A stretch of 49,122 bases of DNA from a bacterium (lineage in GTDB: Bacteria > Patescibacteriota > Patescibacteriia > JACQRZ01): assembly GCA_023246095.1 (NCBI GenBank), contig JAHFJA010000006.1, positions 1 to 49,122 of the forward strand, written 5' to 3'. The position numbers were made by a program, and so were the translations under genes. Each line of letters begins with the position of its first letter. Within the stretch, counting starts at the first letter, position 1. Under the pieces are notes generated by a model. It had not been told where the DNA came from. It saw only the letters and a program-made list of their open reading frames with translations, and made no database searches. Below, piece after piece: positions 17,150 through 26,491 of this stretch.

Positions 17150-17206
17150 TTGAAAAATGAAATTCACCCCTAACCTCTCTTTCGTGTTTCAAATAGGAAA
17201 AAATCA
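17150..17206 (+). repeat. Repeat A copy 2, downstream of YdeI-like gene
   Basis: TTGAAAAATGAAATTCACCCCTAACCTCTCTTTCGTGTTTCAAATAGGAAAAAATCAAAT, closely matching 14822-14880. Confidence 0.8.
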
Positions 17207-17257
17207 AATATATTATTAACGAGGAAAGCCTATCTGATAAACGAAATAGAAAATATT

Positions 17258-17968
17258 TTGATGAAATCACGTATCATGGGAAATAACAAACTAATTCAAC
17301 TGAAAGATTCTCTTGTGGGCGCATTGTCAAAGCATGGATCCGTTGAGGAGATTGCTCTTTTTGGCTCGCTGGTTAAAGGCGATGTTGATCAGTATTCTGA
17401 TATAGATATGATTGTGGCCATCTCTTCACCGATAAACGGATTAGAGGCATTGGGACACTTTGGAGAGGTACGGTATTATCGATCGTTTAGTAGCGTAAAA
17501 TTTCCTTCAGGACGGTACTGGATGAAGGGTTACTCCGTATTCAATAAAATTGATATAAGTTTTCATACCCTTGATGAGTTTGAGAAAATTGTACTTCATG
17601 GTGATCCTGAAGGATATACAACACCGCCGTTCAATATTGAGTGGAAAGCAAATCGGGTCACCAGTGCAAAGTCCATCTCGACAAACATTGATATGGCGAG
17701 TCCATATATATTTTCCGAAGCAGAGGACAAGATAGGCAAGCTTGTGTATCGTTTGTCTCGTTCGCTTAAGTCTGTATATAGAAACGAATCCCCAGAACAT
17801 GATCCCCATGACGTTTATTCAGAATTGAGCTCATTATGGGCTATTCATTCAAACTCAAAGTGGGTTGGTGGTGCCTTGGATAGTCTTGTGACAGAAATAT
17901 TGTCTTTGGGTTCTGAGAGTGATACTGTAGTGTTACATAATGTGACGCCACTAAACAAATATGAATGA
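17258..17968 (+). CDS. Nucleotidyltransferase-fold protein
   Basis: IALFGSLVKGDVDQYSDIDMIVAIS (GS...DxD motif). Confidence 0.8.
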   Translation: MMKSRIMGNNKLIQLKDSLVGALSKHGSVEEIALFGSLVKGDVDQYSDIDMIVAISSPINGLEALGHFGEVRYYRSFSSVKFPSGRYWMKGYSVFNKIDISFHTLDEFEKIVLHGDPEGYTTPPFNIEWKANRVTSAKSISTNIDMASPYIFSEAEDKIGKLVYRLSRSLKSVYRNESPEHDPHDVYSELSSLWAIHSNSKWVGGALDSLVTEILSLGSESDTVVLHNVTPLNKYE

Positions 17969-18215
17969 AATAAAACGCAAATGGGATTTACTCCCAAAAA
18001 CAAAAAGACAGTCTTGTATTGACGAAATCGTTACTTTCTTCAAACAAAAACGAGACGAGGAAATTGGCATAATTGCAGCGGAAGATATTTTAGATTTTTT
18101 CTTGCAAGATATCGGAACAGACATATATAATAAAGGCATAGAAGATTCAAAAGAACTGCTAAAAAAACAGTTTGAGAATTTGGAAATAGATCTAGATCTT
18201 TTACTGAATAAATAG
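17961..18215 (+). CDS. DUF2164-like protein
   Basis: FFKQKRDEEIGIIAAEDILDFFLQDIGTDIYNKGIEDS. Confidence 0.75.
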   Translation: MNEIKRKWDLLPKTKRQSCIDEIVTFFKQKRDEEIGIIAAEDILDFFLQDIGTDIYNKGIEDSKELLKKQFENLEIDLDLLLNK

Positions 18216-18270
18216 TTTTGTTCAGTCATTACGAGAAGACGTACTGGGTGATTTTTCTTAACCACAGAAT

Positions 18271-18687
18271 ATGAAACAAAAAATCAAAAGAGGTGTTGCG
18301 ATTGTTGCAATTTATAATGGCAAGATTGTTTTATTAAAACAAATGCGACCTCCGCACAAAGTACCATTTTTAAATATTGTAATGGGTAGTATTAAAAATA
18401 ATGAAACACCAGAGCAAGCAGCAAAAAGAGAATGTATTGAAGAAATTGGTTTGGTGCCAAAAAAGCTGGTGAAGATTGGCAGAATAATCCAATTACCCGG
18501 AAGTGCAAATATCGAAACGGTTATTTTTTACTCTGAATTTCAGGAAAAGCCAAGTGTTCCTAAAAACATTTCCGAACCCATAATTGGTTTGGGGTTTTAT
18601 TCTGAGGAAGAGATAAAAAAGCTAATTAGCAAAGAAAAGATTATAGAGTCAACAACACTTTTGGCTCTACTATTGATAAAAAAATAA
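18271..18687 (+). CDS. NUDIX hydrolase
   Basis: Nudix box GSIKNNETPEQAAKRECIEEIG. Confidence 0.9.
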   Translation: MKQKIKRGVAIVAIYNGKIVLLKQMRPPHKVPFLNIVMGSIKNNETPEQAAKRECIEEIGLVPKKLVKIGRIIQLPGSANIETVIFYSEFQEKPSVPKNISEPIIGLGFYSEEEIKKLISKEKIIESTTLLALLLIKK

Positions 18688-18709
18688 ATCTGCGAAATTA
18701 AGAAAATCT

Positions 18710-19471
18710 ATGACCTACCAATGGGAAAAAACTGACAACCCTGACAAGATCAGATTTCGAAAAGAATTCGATCTTGATTCTGTTGTAGAAAAAGGGAAAA
18801 GTGAGTTTGAAAAATTACTCTTGTTAAGGTCTTGGGTACACAATATTTTACCTCCTGGCACCCCCTCGAGAGACTATTCTGAATTGGGGGTATTCGAAAT
18901 ACTGAGCGATGCAAAGAAAGGACTTCAGTTTTGGTGCACTCAATATAATCAAGTCTTTGTTCAAAGCGCAGTTGCTTTAGATTTTTATGCAAGAAAACTG
19001 GGAGTCGATTCTAAAGATCCGTCAAAAGACATGCATCACGGAGTTGCTGATATTTGGTCAAACGAATTTCAAAAATGGTATGTTGTAGACACGCAACATA
19101 ACCAACATTATGAAAAGGATGGTGAACCTCTGAATGTGTTGGAAATAAGAAACGAATATCTTAAAGATGGAGGTCAAAAAGTTAAAGGAATAATTGGAAA
19201 CTACGAAAAAGTCCTTGAATATAAGAAGGATTCTACTGGATACGACTCTCCTTCAAATTACTTTTGGTTTTTTATCCCTTTAAGAAATAACTTTTTTGAG
19301 GATCCTCGTATATACCATTCTCAAGCGCTACTCTGGGTAGATGAATTTAATAAAGATATGAAATGGGTGAGGAAGGGTGGAATTGAGGATCATCCTATGT
19401 ATGAATCCCAATTTGTTGAGACGTCTGATATTAATGAATGTTTCCCGGATATGGATAACATGAATAAGTAA
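18710..19471 (+). CDS. Transglutaminase-like (papain-fold) protein, putative
   Basis: WCTQYNQVFVQSAVALDFYARKLG, then HHGVADIWSNEFQKWYVVD: Cys-His-Asp order. Confidence 0.55.
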   Translation: MTYQWEKTDNPDKIRFRKEFDLDSVVEKGKSEFEKLLLLRSWVHNILPPGTPSRDYSELGVFEILSDAKKGLQFWCTQYNQVFVQSAVALDFYARKLGVDSKDPSKDMHHGVADIWSNEFQKWYVVDTQHNQHYEKDGEPLNVLEIRNEYLKDGGQKVKGIIGNYEKVLEYKKDSTGYDSPSNYFWFFIPLRNNFFEDPRIYHSQALLWVDEFNKDMKWVRKGGIEDHPMYESQFVETSDINECFPDMDNMNK

Positions 19472-19477
19472 CCAAAA

Positions 19478-20128
19478 ATGGCCATGAGCGAACTAGAAAA
19501 ATTTATGCCACCATTTGAACAGTCACAACCAGAAAAAATACTGGCCTCGTTTGATGGAGAGCAGAAGACAGTACAGGATCAAGTCAAACAAGAGATACAA
19601 AACTGCCTTGGTATTGAGCAAAAAGATATTGAGAGAATAGAACTACTAAAGGTTGAAAATCTTCCAGAACACTATCGAGCGCAATTCGAGATTCTTCATG
19701 ACGAGCGGTTGAATGGAGTTACTATCGCAGTAGTACCCGATGAGTTATGGGTCAAAGGAGATCAGCCGTCTGAATCGAGTGCTGATAAACAGCTTATATT
19801 GATCAAGAAAAGCTATTTTGAAACACAAGAAAATCCTGACGAAATTGCTTGGCTATGCCATGAATTAGCGCACTGTCAAAATTTCCTTGATTCCCAGTCA
19901 CCTGAAGAATATCAAGATAACATGCAAAAATTGGCTTTTGAAGACTTGAACACTGGGTTTCCATACCCCAATAATCTCGTTGAAAAGTTCACATTCACCA
20001 GACAGTTTCAATATCTAAAAGAACAAGGTAAAAGTAGGGATGAGGTCCTAGAAATGTTGAGCCATGATTACAAAGAAAAAGACATCCCGTTTTTTAGTCG
20101 GCTGTTGGATGCTGTGTATGGGGAATAA
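19478..20128 (+). CDS. Hypothetical protein with HExxH motif
   Basis: IAWLCHELAHCQNFLDSQ. Confidence 0.5.
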   Translation: MAMSELEKFMPPFEQSQPEKILASFDGEQKTVQDQVKQEIQNCLGIEQKDIERIELLKVENLPEHYRAQFEILHDERLNGVTIAVVPDELWVKGDQPSESSADKQLILIKKSYFETQENPDEIAWLCHELAHCQNFLDSQSPEEYQDNMQKLAFEDLNTGFPYPNNLVEKFTFTRQFQYLKEQGKSRDEVLEMLSHDYKEKDIPFFSRLLDAVYGE

Positions 20129-20135
20129 ACTCGAT

Positions 20136-20567
20136 ATGAAAAAACTAAAATGCAATATTGGTGAATATGGCATCATCGTAAATCAACAAGGAGAATTGTT
20201 AATTTTGAAATTGGCAGCTAGCAAGAAGTACCCAAAGGAGACATGGATGTTACCGGGCGGTCGATTGAATATTGATGACCAACCAGAAGAAGGGCTCCAG
20301 CGTGAAATCAGCGAAGAGACAGGATTAAAGGTGAAAGTTATCAGCCCATGCCACGTTGCGCGATGGGGTTCAGAGAAACCGCCAAAATATGGGGTATTCT
20401 TTCTCTGTAAATTAGTCGGTAAGCAAACAGTGAAAATAAGTAATGAGCATGTTGAAAACAAATGGATACAATTTAGCGACATCGAAAAAATATCTTGGCA
20501 CAATGTGAATAGTAAAATAGCCATCAAAAAATCAAGAACTCTCATGAGTGGGGTTTGTGATGTATAA
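20136..20567 (+). CDS. NUDIX hydrolase
   Basis: GGRLNIDDQPEEGLQREISEETG Nudix box; ATG 20136 avoids overlap with the upstream gene. Confidence 0.9.
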   Translation: MKKLKCNIGEYGIIVNQQGELLILKLAASKKYPKETWMLPGGRLNIDDQPEEGLQREISEETGLKVKVISPCHVARWGSEKPPKYGVFFLCKLVGKQTVKISNEHVENKWIQFSDIEKISWHNVNSKIAIKKSRTLMSGVCDV

Positions 20568-20582
20568 TGACCAGTCTTTCAT

Positions 20583-21215
20583 ATGTCAATAAATCTAAAA
20601 ATCGAATTTGGCATAGAGTACGAACTAAAAAGGGTAAACTATACTCTTGCAAAATTAGATTGGTTCGATTCGCAAGGATATAGGACGAGATTACCGGAAG
20701 GAATAACCAAAGAATCTTCGGAAGACGAAATCAAACATCAAATCGCGAATGAATTTGATGAAAAGAAATATAAAAAATTGGCTGATCAAATTGGCGCTGA
20801 TTTTGCGACGGTAAGCACTCAACTATTTAAAACGTTAAGAGAAGTATTTGGACAGGATATTCCCGAAACGTTCTGCGTCTATCTCACCACTTACGGTGTC
20901 GGTGGATCATATAACCTTCCTAATACGGTCATTTTTAACATAAACAACACAAGAGGCTACAAAACAATCATTCACGAAATTATTCATCTGCTTATTGAGA
21001 ACCAAATTATAAAATATAACGTTCAACACTGGGAAAAAGAAAGAATCGTTGATTTGATTTTGAATTCTAAGGAGTTGAGCTTTTTAGAGTATACTGAGTG
21101 GCAGAACAGCTATAATGGTGTTGAAAAATATATAGATGATTTATTCAATAGTTACTTCTTCGAGGATCCGGAAAACTTTTTTTCAAAAATACAACATGCA
21201 CGCATCTTTGCTTAA
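20583..21215 (+). CDS. Hypothetical protein with HExxH motif
   Basis: GYKTIIHEIIHLLIENQI...EKERIVDLIL. Confidence 0.5.
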   Translation: MSINLKIEFGIEYELKRVNYTLAKLDWFDSQGYRTRLPEGITKESSEDEIKHQIANEFDEKKYKKLADQIGADFATVSTQLFKTLREVFGQDIPETFCVYLTTYGVGGSYNLPNTVIFNINNTRGYKTIIHEIIHLLIENQIIKYNVQHWEKERIVDLILNSKELSFLEYTEWQNSYNGVEKYIDDLFNSYFFEDPENFFSKIQHARIFA

Positions 21216-21930
21216 TCAAATGGAACAGGAAATTAACCAAACGTTAAAATCTTTTTTTGGTAAAAATTTAGTTTCATTATTGGTAGAGGGAAGCTATGGT
21301 ACATATGACATTATCGAGGGATACAGTGATTATGATCTTTGTGCTTTGGTGAAAGATGTTAGCAAAACGCCAGACGTCGATTTAGGCGATTTGTCAAAAA
21401 AATATTCCATTGATATCAAATGTTCAGTAAAGTCGTATAAAGATTTCCAAAATAGAGTTAAGAATAGTAACAAATCCTCCAGGTTTATTGATAATCTGTG
21501 GCTTGTCAAAGCAAAAAAGCAGGCGCGGGTCTTGGTCGGGAAAAATGTACTCAACCAAATACCGAGCATAAAGGAACTCATCAAAAGAGATATTGGCTGT
21601 GAACTAAGGGCAGATTATTATTATGCCACAAATCTAAATCCAGAATGGAATATATTTAGGCGAGAACCACAAAAATGGGTTAATTATATCATTAACATGA
21701 GTAATGACCTCTTGTTAAGTAAAGGCGTTATCACAAAAAAGGCAGATATTCCGGCAATGTTAGAAAAGCACTGTCCCGAATTCAAAGGGGTCGCGTACGT
21801 CAAAGAAGCACTTTATTTGCGAAAAACAAAGAAGGTTTTACACTTAACAAAAATAGAGAAAAATCAGCTAAAAAAGACCTTAGGCTTGTTTTTGGAGGAT
21901 TATAAGTTGTATACTTTCGGTGTTAAATGA
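21196..21930 (+). CDS. Nucleotidyltransferase-fold protein
   Basis: LLVEGSYGTYDIIEGYSDYDLCALV (GS...DxD); ATG 21196 overlaps the upstream gene by 20 nt. Confidence 0.7.
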   Translation: MHASLLNQMEQEINQTLKSFFGKNLVSLLVEGSYGTYDIIEGYSDYDLCALVKDVSKTPDVDLGDLSKKYSIDIKCSVKSYKDFQNRVKNSNKSSRFIDNLWLVKAKKQARVLVGKNVLNQIPSIKELIKRDIGCELRADYYYATNLNPEWNIFRREPQKWVNYIINMSNDLLLSKGVITKKADIPAMLEKHCPEFKGVAYVKEALYLRKTKKVLHLTKIEKNQLKKTLGLFLEDYKLYTFGVK

Positions 21931-21965
21931 TCATACTCAATATGCCAAACCTCACAATTAAATAG

Positions 21966-22754
21966 ATGTCACAAAATACCAACAAACCTATATTGTCCTT
22001 TCCTTACCATGACCCCGCAGGGAAATTTAATGACTACATACGCCAGTCATTACCAAGATTGAAGGAAATTTTCTCGCATATTTGTATTAGTGCAACTCCG
22101 TCAACGTACGAGATAAATAAAGAGTTTGTCGATTTTTTGGAAAAAGAAGGCTGTCTAGTGTACAGAAATGTTGAAAATAGCAGTATAGGCGATCACTACA
22201 GAAACGCACTGCAGTTGGCGGTGGATATCGAGGGTGACAATAAAATATTCTTCAGTTTTATTGACCGGCTAGTATATATTTTAAACACCGATGTGCTGGA
22301 TCAGTTCACAGAAGATATGCAAACGAACTTTATTGACGTAGTTCTATACGAACGAAGCGAAAAAGCTTGGCAGACACACCCTGCGAACTATAGAGAGATA
22401 GAACAAACGGTAAATAAATTGGGGAGTTTTCTCATAGGTGAAGAAGTTGAATTGGGGACATGCGGATTTTCTATATATTCAGATATTGCAAGACAGATTT
22501 TACCGCAATCAATTGCCGATTCCTATTCGGCGGGGACAGAGTGGATTTTACTTATATATCTGTTAGGGATAAAACCAGCAATAATAAAGGTTGATTGGTT
22601 ATCCTGGGAAGACCCGTTCGTTGAGAAAATTTCGCCACAACAGCTCAAAGTCGAGCGGGAACAGGATAGGAATGAATATATCAAGCGTTTGGAAATGAAT
22701 ATTCCGTTCATAAATTTGCTTGTTCAAAAAAGATTTTACGGATTATTGAAATAG
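21966..22754 (+). CDS. Hypothetical protein, possibly glycosyltransferase-like
   Basis: ORF only; ILSFPYHDPAGKFNDYIRQSLPRLKEIF... no firm motif. Confidence 0.5.
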   Translation: MSQNTNKPILSFPYHDPAGKFNDYIRQSLPRLKEIFSHICISATPSTYEINKEFVDFLEKEGCLVYRNVENSSIGDHYRNALQLAVDIEGDNKIFFSFIDRLVYILNTDVLDQFTEDMQTNFIDVVLYERSEKAWQTHPANYREIEQTVNKLGSFLIGEEVELGTCGFSIYSDIARQILPQSIADSYSAGTEWILLIYLLGIKPAIIKVDWLSWEDPFVEKISPQQLKVEREQDRNEYIKRLEMNIPFINLLVQKRFYGLLK

Positions 22755-22823
22755 GGGCGGCATCTTGACTCAAACAGCTCAAAGTGGTAGCCTGATCGAA
22801 TCCTATTAGTTTAAATATTACGT

Positions 22824-23516
22824 ATGGAAAACGAAACGCTACCAAAACATATTGGCATAATTATGGACGGAAATCGCCGTTGGGCGAAGAATAACGATCT
22901 CCCTACACTTGAAGGGCATGCAGAAGGGGAAAGAACGTTGTCCGATATTGTTGATCATTGTAAAAAACGAGATATTAAAGTATTGACGGTTTTTGCGTTT
23001 TCTACGGAAAACTGGAAGAGGACTCCCGATGAGGTAAAATACCTGCTCGATTTATTTTCAAAATTAATTCATGATCGAGCGGAGCGATTAATCCAGGAGA
23101 AGGTGAAAGTTCAGTTTATTGGCGATCTCAGCGGATTTTCACCTATACTTCGCAAAGAGATGCTTGATCTTATGGAACAGACAAAAGATCATACAGTCTT
23201 AACGTTCAACCTCGCGGTAAATTATGGAGGTCGCGCAGAGATACTGAATGCAATACGCCGGATCGATGAAGAGGGTATTGATATGAACACCTTGACGGAA
23301 GAAGTTTTCTCAAACTACCTGTACACCGCAGGATTGCCCGATCCTGATCTTGTTATCCGAACGTCAGGAGAACAGCGTCTTTCAAATTTTTTAACATGGC
23401 AGAGCGTCTATAGTGAACTGTATTTTATTGATATTCACTGGCCTGATTTCACACCAGAAGAACTCGACAAAGCAATCGAAGCTTATTCTCTCCGCCAACG
23501 TCGTTTTGGTAAATAA
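22824..23516 (+). CDS. uppS: Isoprenyl transferase / undecaprenyl diphosphate synthase
   Basis: IMDGNRRWAKNNDLPTLEGHAEG, FAFSTENWKR, DLVIRTSGEQRLSNFLTWQSVYSELYF. Confidence 0.96.
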   Translation: MENETLPKHIGIIMDGNRRWAKNNDLPTLEGHAEGERTLSDIVDHCKKRDIKVLTVFAFSTENWKRTPDEVKYLLDLFSKLIHDRAERLIQEKVKVQFIGDLSGFSPILRKEMLDLMEQTKDHTVLTFNLAVNYGGRAEILNAIRRIDEEGIDMNTLTEEVFSNYLYTAGLPDPDLVIRTSGEQRLSNFLTWQSVYSELYFIDIHWPDFTPEELDKAIEAYSLRQRRFGK

Positions 23517-23517
23517 C

Positions 23518-23796
23518 ATGGAATATCCATATATTCTTTCATTGGGCAAAGAATTAGAAGAGACAGGTACCATATCGTTTACCGCGTCAGTTCATCCAGG
23601 CGCGCGTACAACCAATGTTCAAAACGTATTTGAAAATAATGTTATAAAGATTAATATTGCAAAACCGGCAGATCAAGGAAAAGCCAATAAAGAACTGATA
23701 CGATTTATTGCGGAACACTTTTCTGTTCCTCAGGTCAATGTAGATATCGTAACAGGGGAACACTCGAGATTGAAAGGAATCCGGATAATAAAATAA
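23518..23796 (+). CDS. DUF167/YggU-family protein
   Basis: VHPGARTTNVQ...KINIAKPADQGKANKELIRFIAEHFSV...VTGEHSRLKGIRI. Confidence 0.88.
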   Translation: MEYPYILSLGKELEETGTISFTASVHPGARTTNVQNVFENNVIKINIAKPADQGKANKELIRFIAEHFSVPQVNVDIVTGEHSRLKGIRIIK

Positions 23797-23927
23797 AAAA
23801 CGATAATAAGAGGCGGTGAATGCACAGAGAATCAACTTGGGTTACGGATATGTATTTGTTGCCCGACGGGTTGATTTATGGTATGATCCTTGTTGGAGAA
23901 CCTCTTATTTTATAGGAAAAGGTCACG

Positions 23928-26486
23928 ATGAATACGACTTTTTCATATTGGACACGACGGCTTCGCAGCATATATCAGTTATATGGGCGTCGTCTTTTTA
24001 TTGTTGATTTTCTAATCCTGATATCGTGGTTATTCCGATGCATTTCAGAAGGATTGGTTTTAATTATACGATCAGCTGCAGGCACGATTCGTTGGGCAGG
24101 TAATGTACTCTATCGTATAGTTGCCTTTTTTGCGTATGCCGCTACATTTTTTACTCGGACAGTGGGCCGTTCTGCAATGAGAGTGACTGAGGTCTCTTTG
24201 AAAACAACAGAACATGCGACTATCCAAACCGCGCACGTCACAAAAAAGGTTACTTTTGGTGGAGTGAGATTGGGATTGGCTATCATTGACTTTCTCGGGG
24301 AGGGGACAATCAATCTTTTTATCATGATATTCAGGGGCATTAGGTGGGTAATACAAGGTATATGCTATGTTGCTGCATACGCCATACACTTGATATTTAT
24401 TCGACCATTTTTGCTATTAGCGAGTATTTTTTCATATATTACTCGAAGTGTTCTCGGGAGTGCGCATCGCACAGGAGATGACACTATTGGATTTGTGACG
24501 TCTTTTCATCCTATTCATCCTCCACAAGGGTGGCAACGAACATTGATAAGTTTTGTAATTATGTCGATTGTTCTTATTGCCCCATTCACTGCAGTGCAAT
24601 CGCTACGGGCGATGGAGCGCGTGAAAGTGGATACGGTCACTCAAGCAATGAGCGGTGTTGATGCATTTTCGAAAGCGCAAGACGCTTTATTAAATAAGGA
24701 TGTTGGGAGTGCTAGTACCTATTTCAGTGAAAGTTATAGTCGCTTTTTAGAAGCAGAAGGCGCACTTGTTTCTATCCCTCCATTTGTGTTTGACCTTGCA
24801 CAGTATATTCCCGGCATGGGAAAAGAAGCAGCAGAGGGAAGGAAACTTTTAGAAGCAGGTAAAGAGCTCTCTTTGGCGGGTCAATCCCTTACAACGGCAT
24901 TCAATCCACTGGTTCATATTGACGAATTGTCTTCGCGGTCACTTTTGTCGGTTGCTGATACGGTACAGAAATCCCTTTCAGAGTCACTTCCACATCTACA
25001 GATTGCCTCTGATCTTGTCGAGTCAGTTGACCCTTCTTTTTTGCCCGAAAAACAACGCGAGTTATTAGTAAAAGCGCACCACCAGTTGCCCATGGTAGTA
25101 GCAACAGCTCATGACATGTCGGATGCCTTAGTTGTCTTACATAATGCGCTCGGTGCAGATCAAAAAAAACGTTATTTAGTTATCTTGCAAAACAATACTG
25201 AAATACGGCCGACAGGGGGTTTTATCGGGAGTTTTGCTTTGATTGATATCGATCGCGGTGTCATTACTTCTATTGAGGTCCCGCAAGGAGGATCGTATGA
25301 TCTCCAAGGTCAACTTGCTGCACATGTCATATCGCCTGACCCTATTCATTTAGTGAATCCTCAATGGCAATTTCAAGACGCAAATTGGTTTCCTGATTTT
25401 CCAACTTCTGCAAAAAAACTTGAATGGTTTTTTGAAAAGTCAGGTGGTTCCAGTGTTGATGGGGTTATTGCAATAAACGCAAAAATGGGTGCGGACATTT
25501 TAAAGCTCACCGGCCCTATTCCAATGCCGGCGTACAATAAAACAATATCGGCAGATAATTTCTTGTTGGAGATACAAAAAGCAGTGGAAATAGAATATGA
25601 TCGCGTAGAAAATAAGCCCAAAAAACTTATATCCGACCTTGTTCCTGAAGTAATTTCTCGCTTAAGTAATACATCCTCGAAAGACTATGACGCTTTATTA
25701 CAAATGCTTGTGCATTCGTTGAGTGTTAGTGATATACAGGTGTATCTAAATGATGGACCAGATCAGGAACGGCTGAAACATTTGGGCTTAGGAGGACATA
25801 TAAAAACATCTCCTCGTGATTATGCTATGGTAGTGGATTCAAATATTGCAGGCGGCAAAACAGACGGGGTTATACATACAAAAGCGCATGAATTAGTGGT
25901 AGTAAATGATGATGGAACTATTGACGTTACGACACGTCTCTGGAGAGAACACACGGGTGTTAAGGGGGATTTGTTTACGGGTGTTAATAACGTCGATTAT
26001 ATGCGTATGTATGTACCAGAGGGATCAAGATTGATGTCCGCGCAAGGGTTTAATGCTCCCGATCCATCATTATTTAAAAATCCTCCGCTTGACGATAAAC
26101 CAGATCAAGATTTGATGGCGATTCAGGGAGCAGTGGCATATGATCCAGTGGGGATGTATGTGAACAATGAATTTGGGAAAACGGTTTTTGGTAACTGGGT
26201 GCAGACAAAACCTGGACAAACCAGTTTGGTTGAAATAAAATATAGACTTCCTTTTAAGATAAAAGATTTAGTAACCTCAACGGGTGAATACGGATATATG
26301 CTCTTACTACAACGCCAATCAGCTTCTGTGGTTAACGATTATTCTGTCGATGTTGTATTACCTTCATCGTATGACATGACGTGGACTCTCCCCAAAGATA
26401 TGACACTCACCGATAACACGTGGCATTGGACATCTGCGTCTTTTGAGGAAGATGCGGTCATTGCCTTTCAATTTCATAAACGTTAA
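23928..26486 (+). CDS. DUF4012-domain membrane protein
   Basis: RYLVILQNNTEIRPTGGFIGSFALIDIDRG motif; N-terminal hydrophobic segments. Confidence 0.85.
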   Translation: MNTTFSYWTRRLRSIYQLYGRRLFIVDFLILISWLFRCISEGLVLIIRSAAGTIRWAGNVLYRIVAFFAYAATFFTRTVGRSAMRVTEVSLKTTEHATIQTAHVTKKVTFGGVRLGLAIIDFLGEGTINLFIMIFRGIRWVIQGICYVAAYAIHLIFIRPFLLLASIFSYITRSVLGSAHRTGDDTIGFVTSFHPIHPPQGWQRTLISFVIMSIVLIAPFTAVQSLRAMERVKVDTVTQAMSGVDAFSKAQDALLNKDVGSASTYFSESYSRFLEAEGALVSIPPFVFDLAQYIPGMGKEAAEGRKLLEAGKELSLAGQSLTTAFNPLVHIDELSSRSLLSVADTVQKSLSESLPHLQIASDLVESVDPSFLPEKQRELLVKAHHQLPMVVATAHDMSDALVVLHNALGADQKKRYLVILQNNTEIRPTGGFIGSFALIDIDRGVITSIEVPQGGSYDLQGQLAAHVISPDPIHLVNPQWQFQDANWFPDFPTSAKKLEWFFEKSGGSSVDGVIAINAKMGADILKLTGPIPMPAYNKTISADNFLLEIQKAVEIEYDRVENKPKKLISDLVPEVISRLSNTSSKDYDALLQMLVHSLSVSDIQVYLNDGPDQERLKHLGLGGHIKTSPRDYAMVVDSNIAGGKTDGVIHTKAHELVVVNDDGTIDVTTRLWREHTGVKGDLFTGVNNVDYMRMYVPEGSRLMSAQGFNAPDPSLFKNPPLDDKPDQDLMAIQGAVAYDPVGMYVNNEFGKTVFGNWVQTKPGQTSLVEIKYRLPFKIKDLVTSTGEYGYMLLLQRQSASVVNDYSVDVVLPSSYDMTWTLPKDMTLTDNTWHWTSASFEEDAVIAFQFHKR

Positions 26487-26491
26487 AAATT

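Noticed and set aside
12604-17206. Calling the island a canonical integron
   Set aside because: The recombinase lacks a visible IntI-specific insertion, the boundary boxes do not strictly fit RYYYAAC/GTTRRRY, and only one boundary has a convincing attC-like fold. Kept as integron-like hypothesis only.
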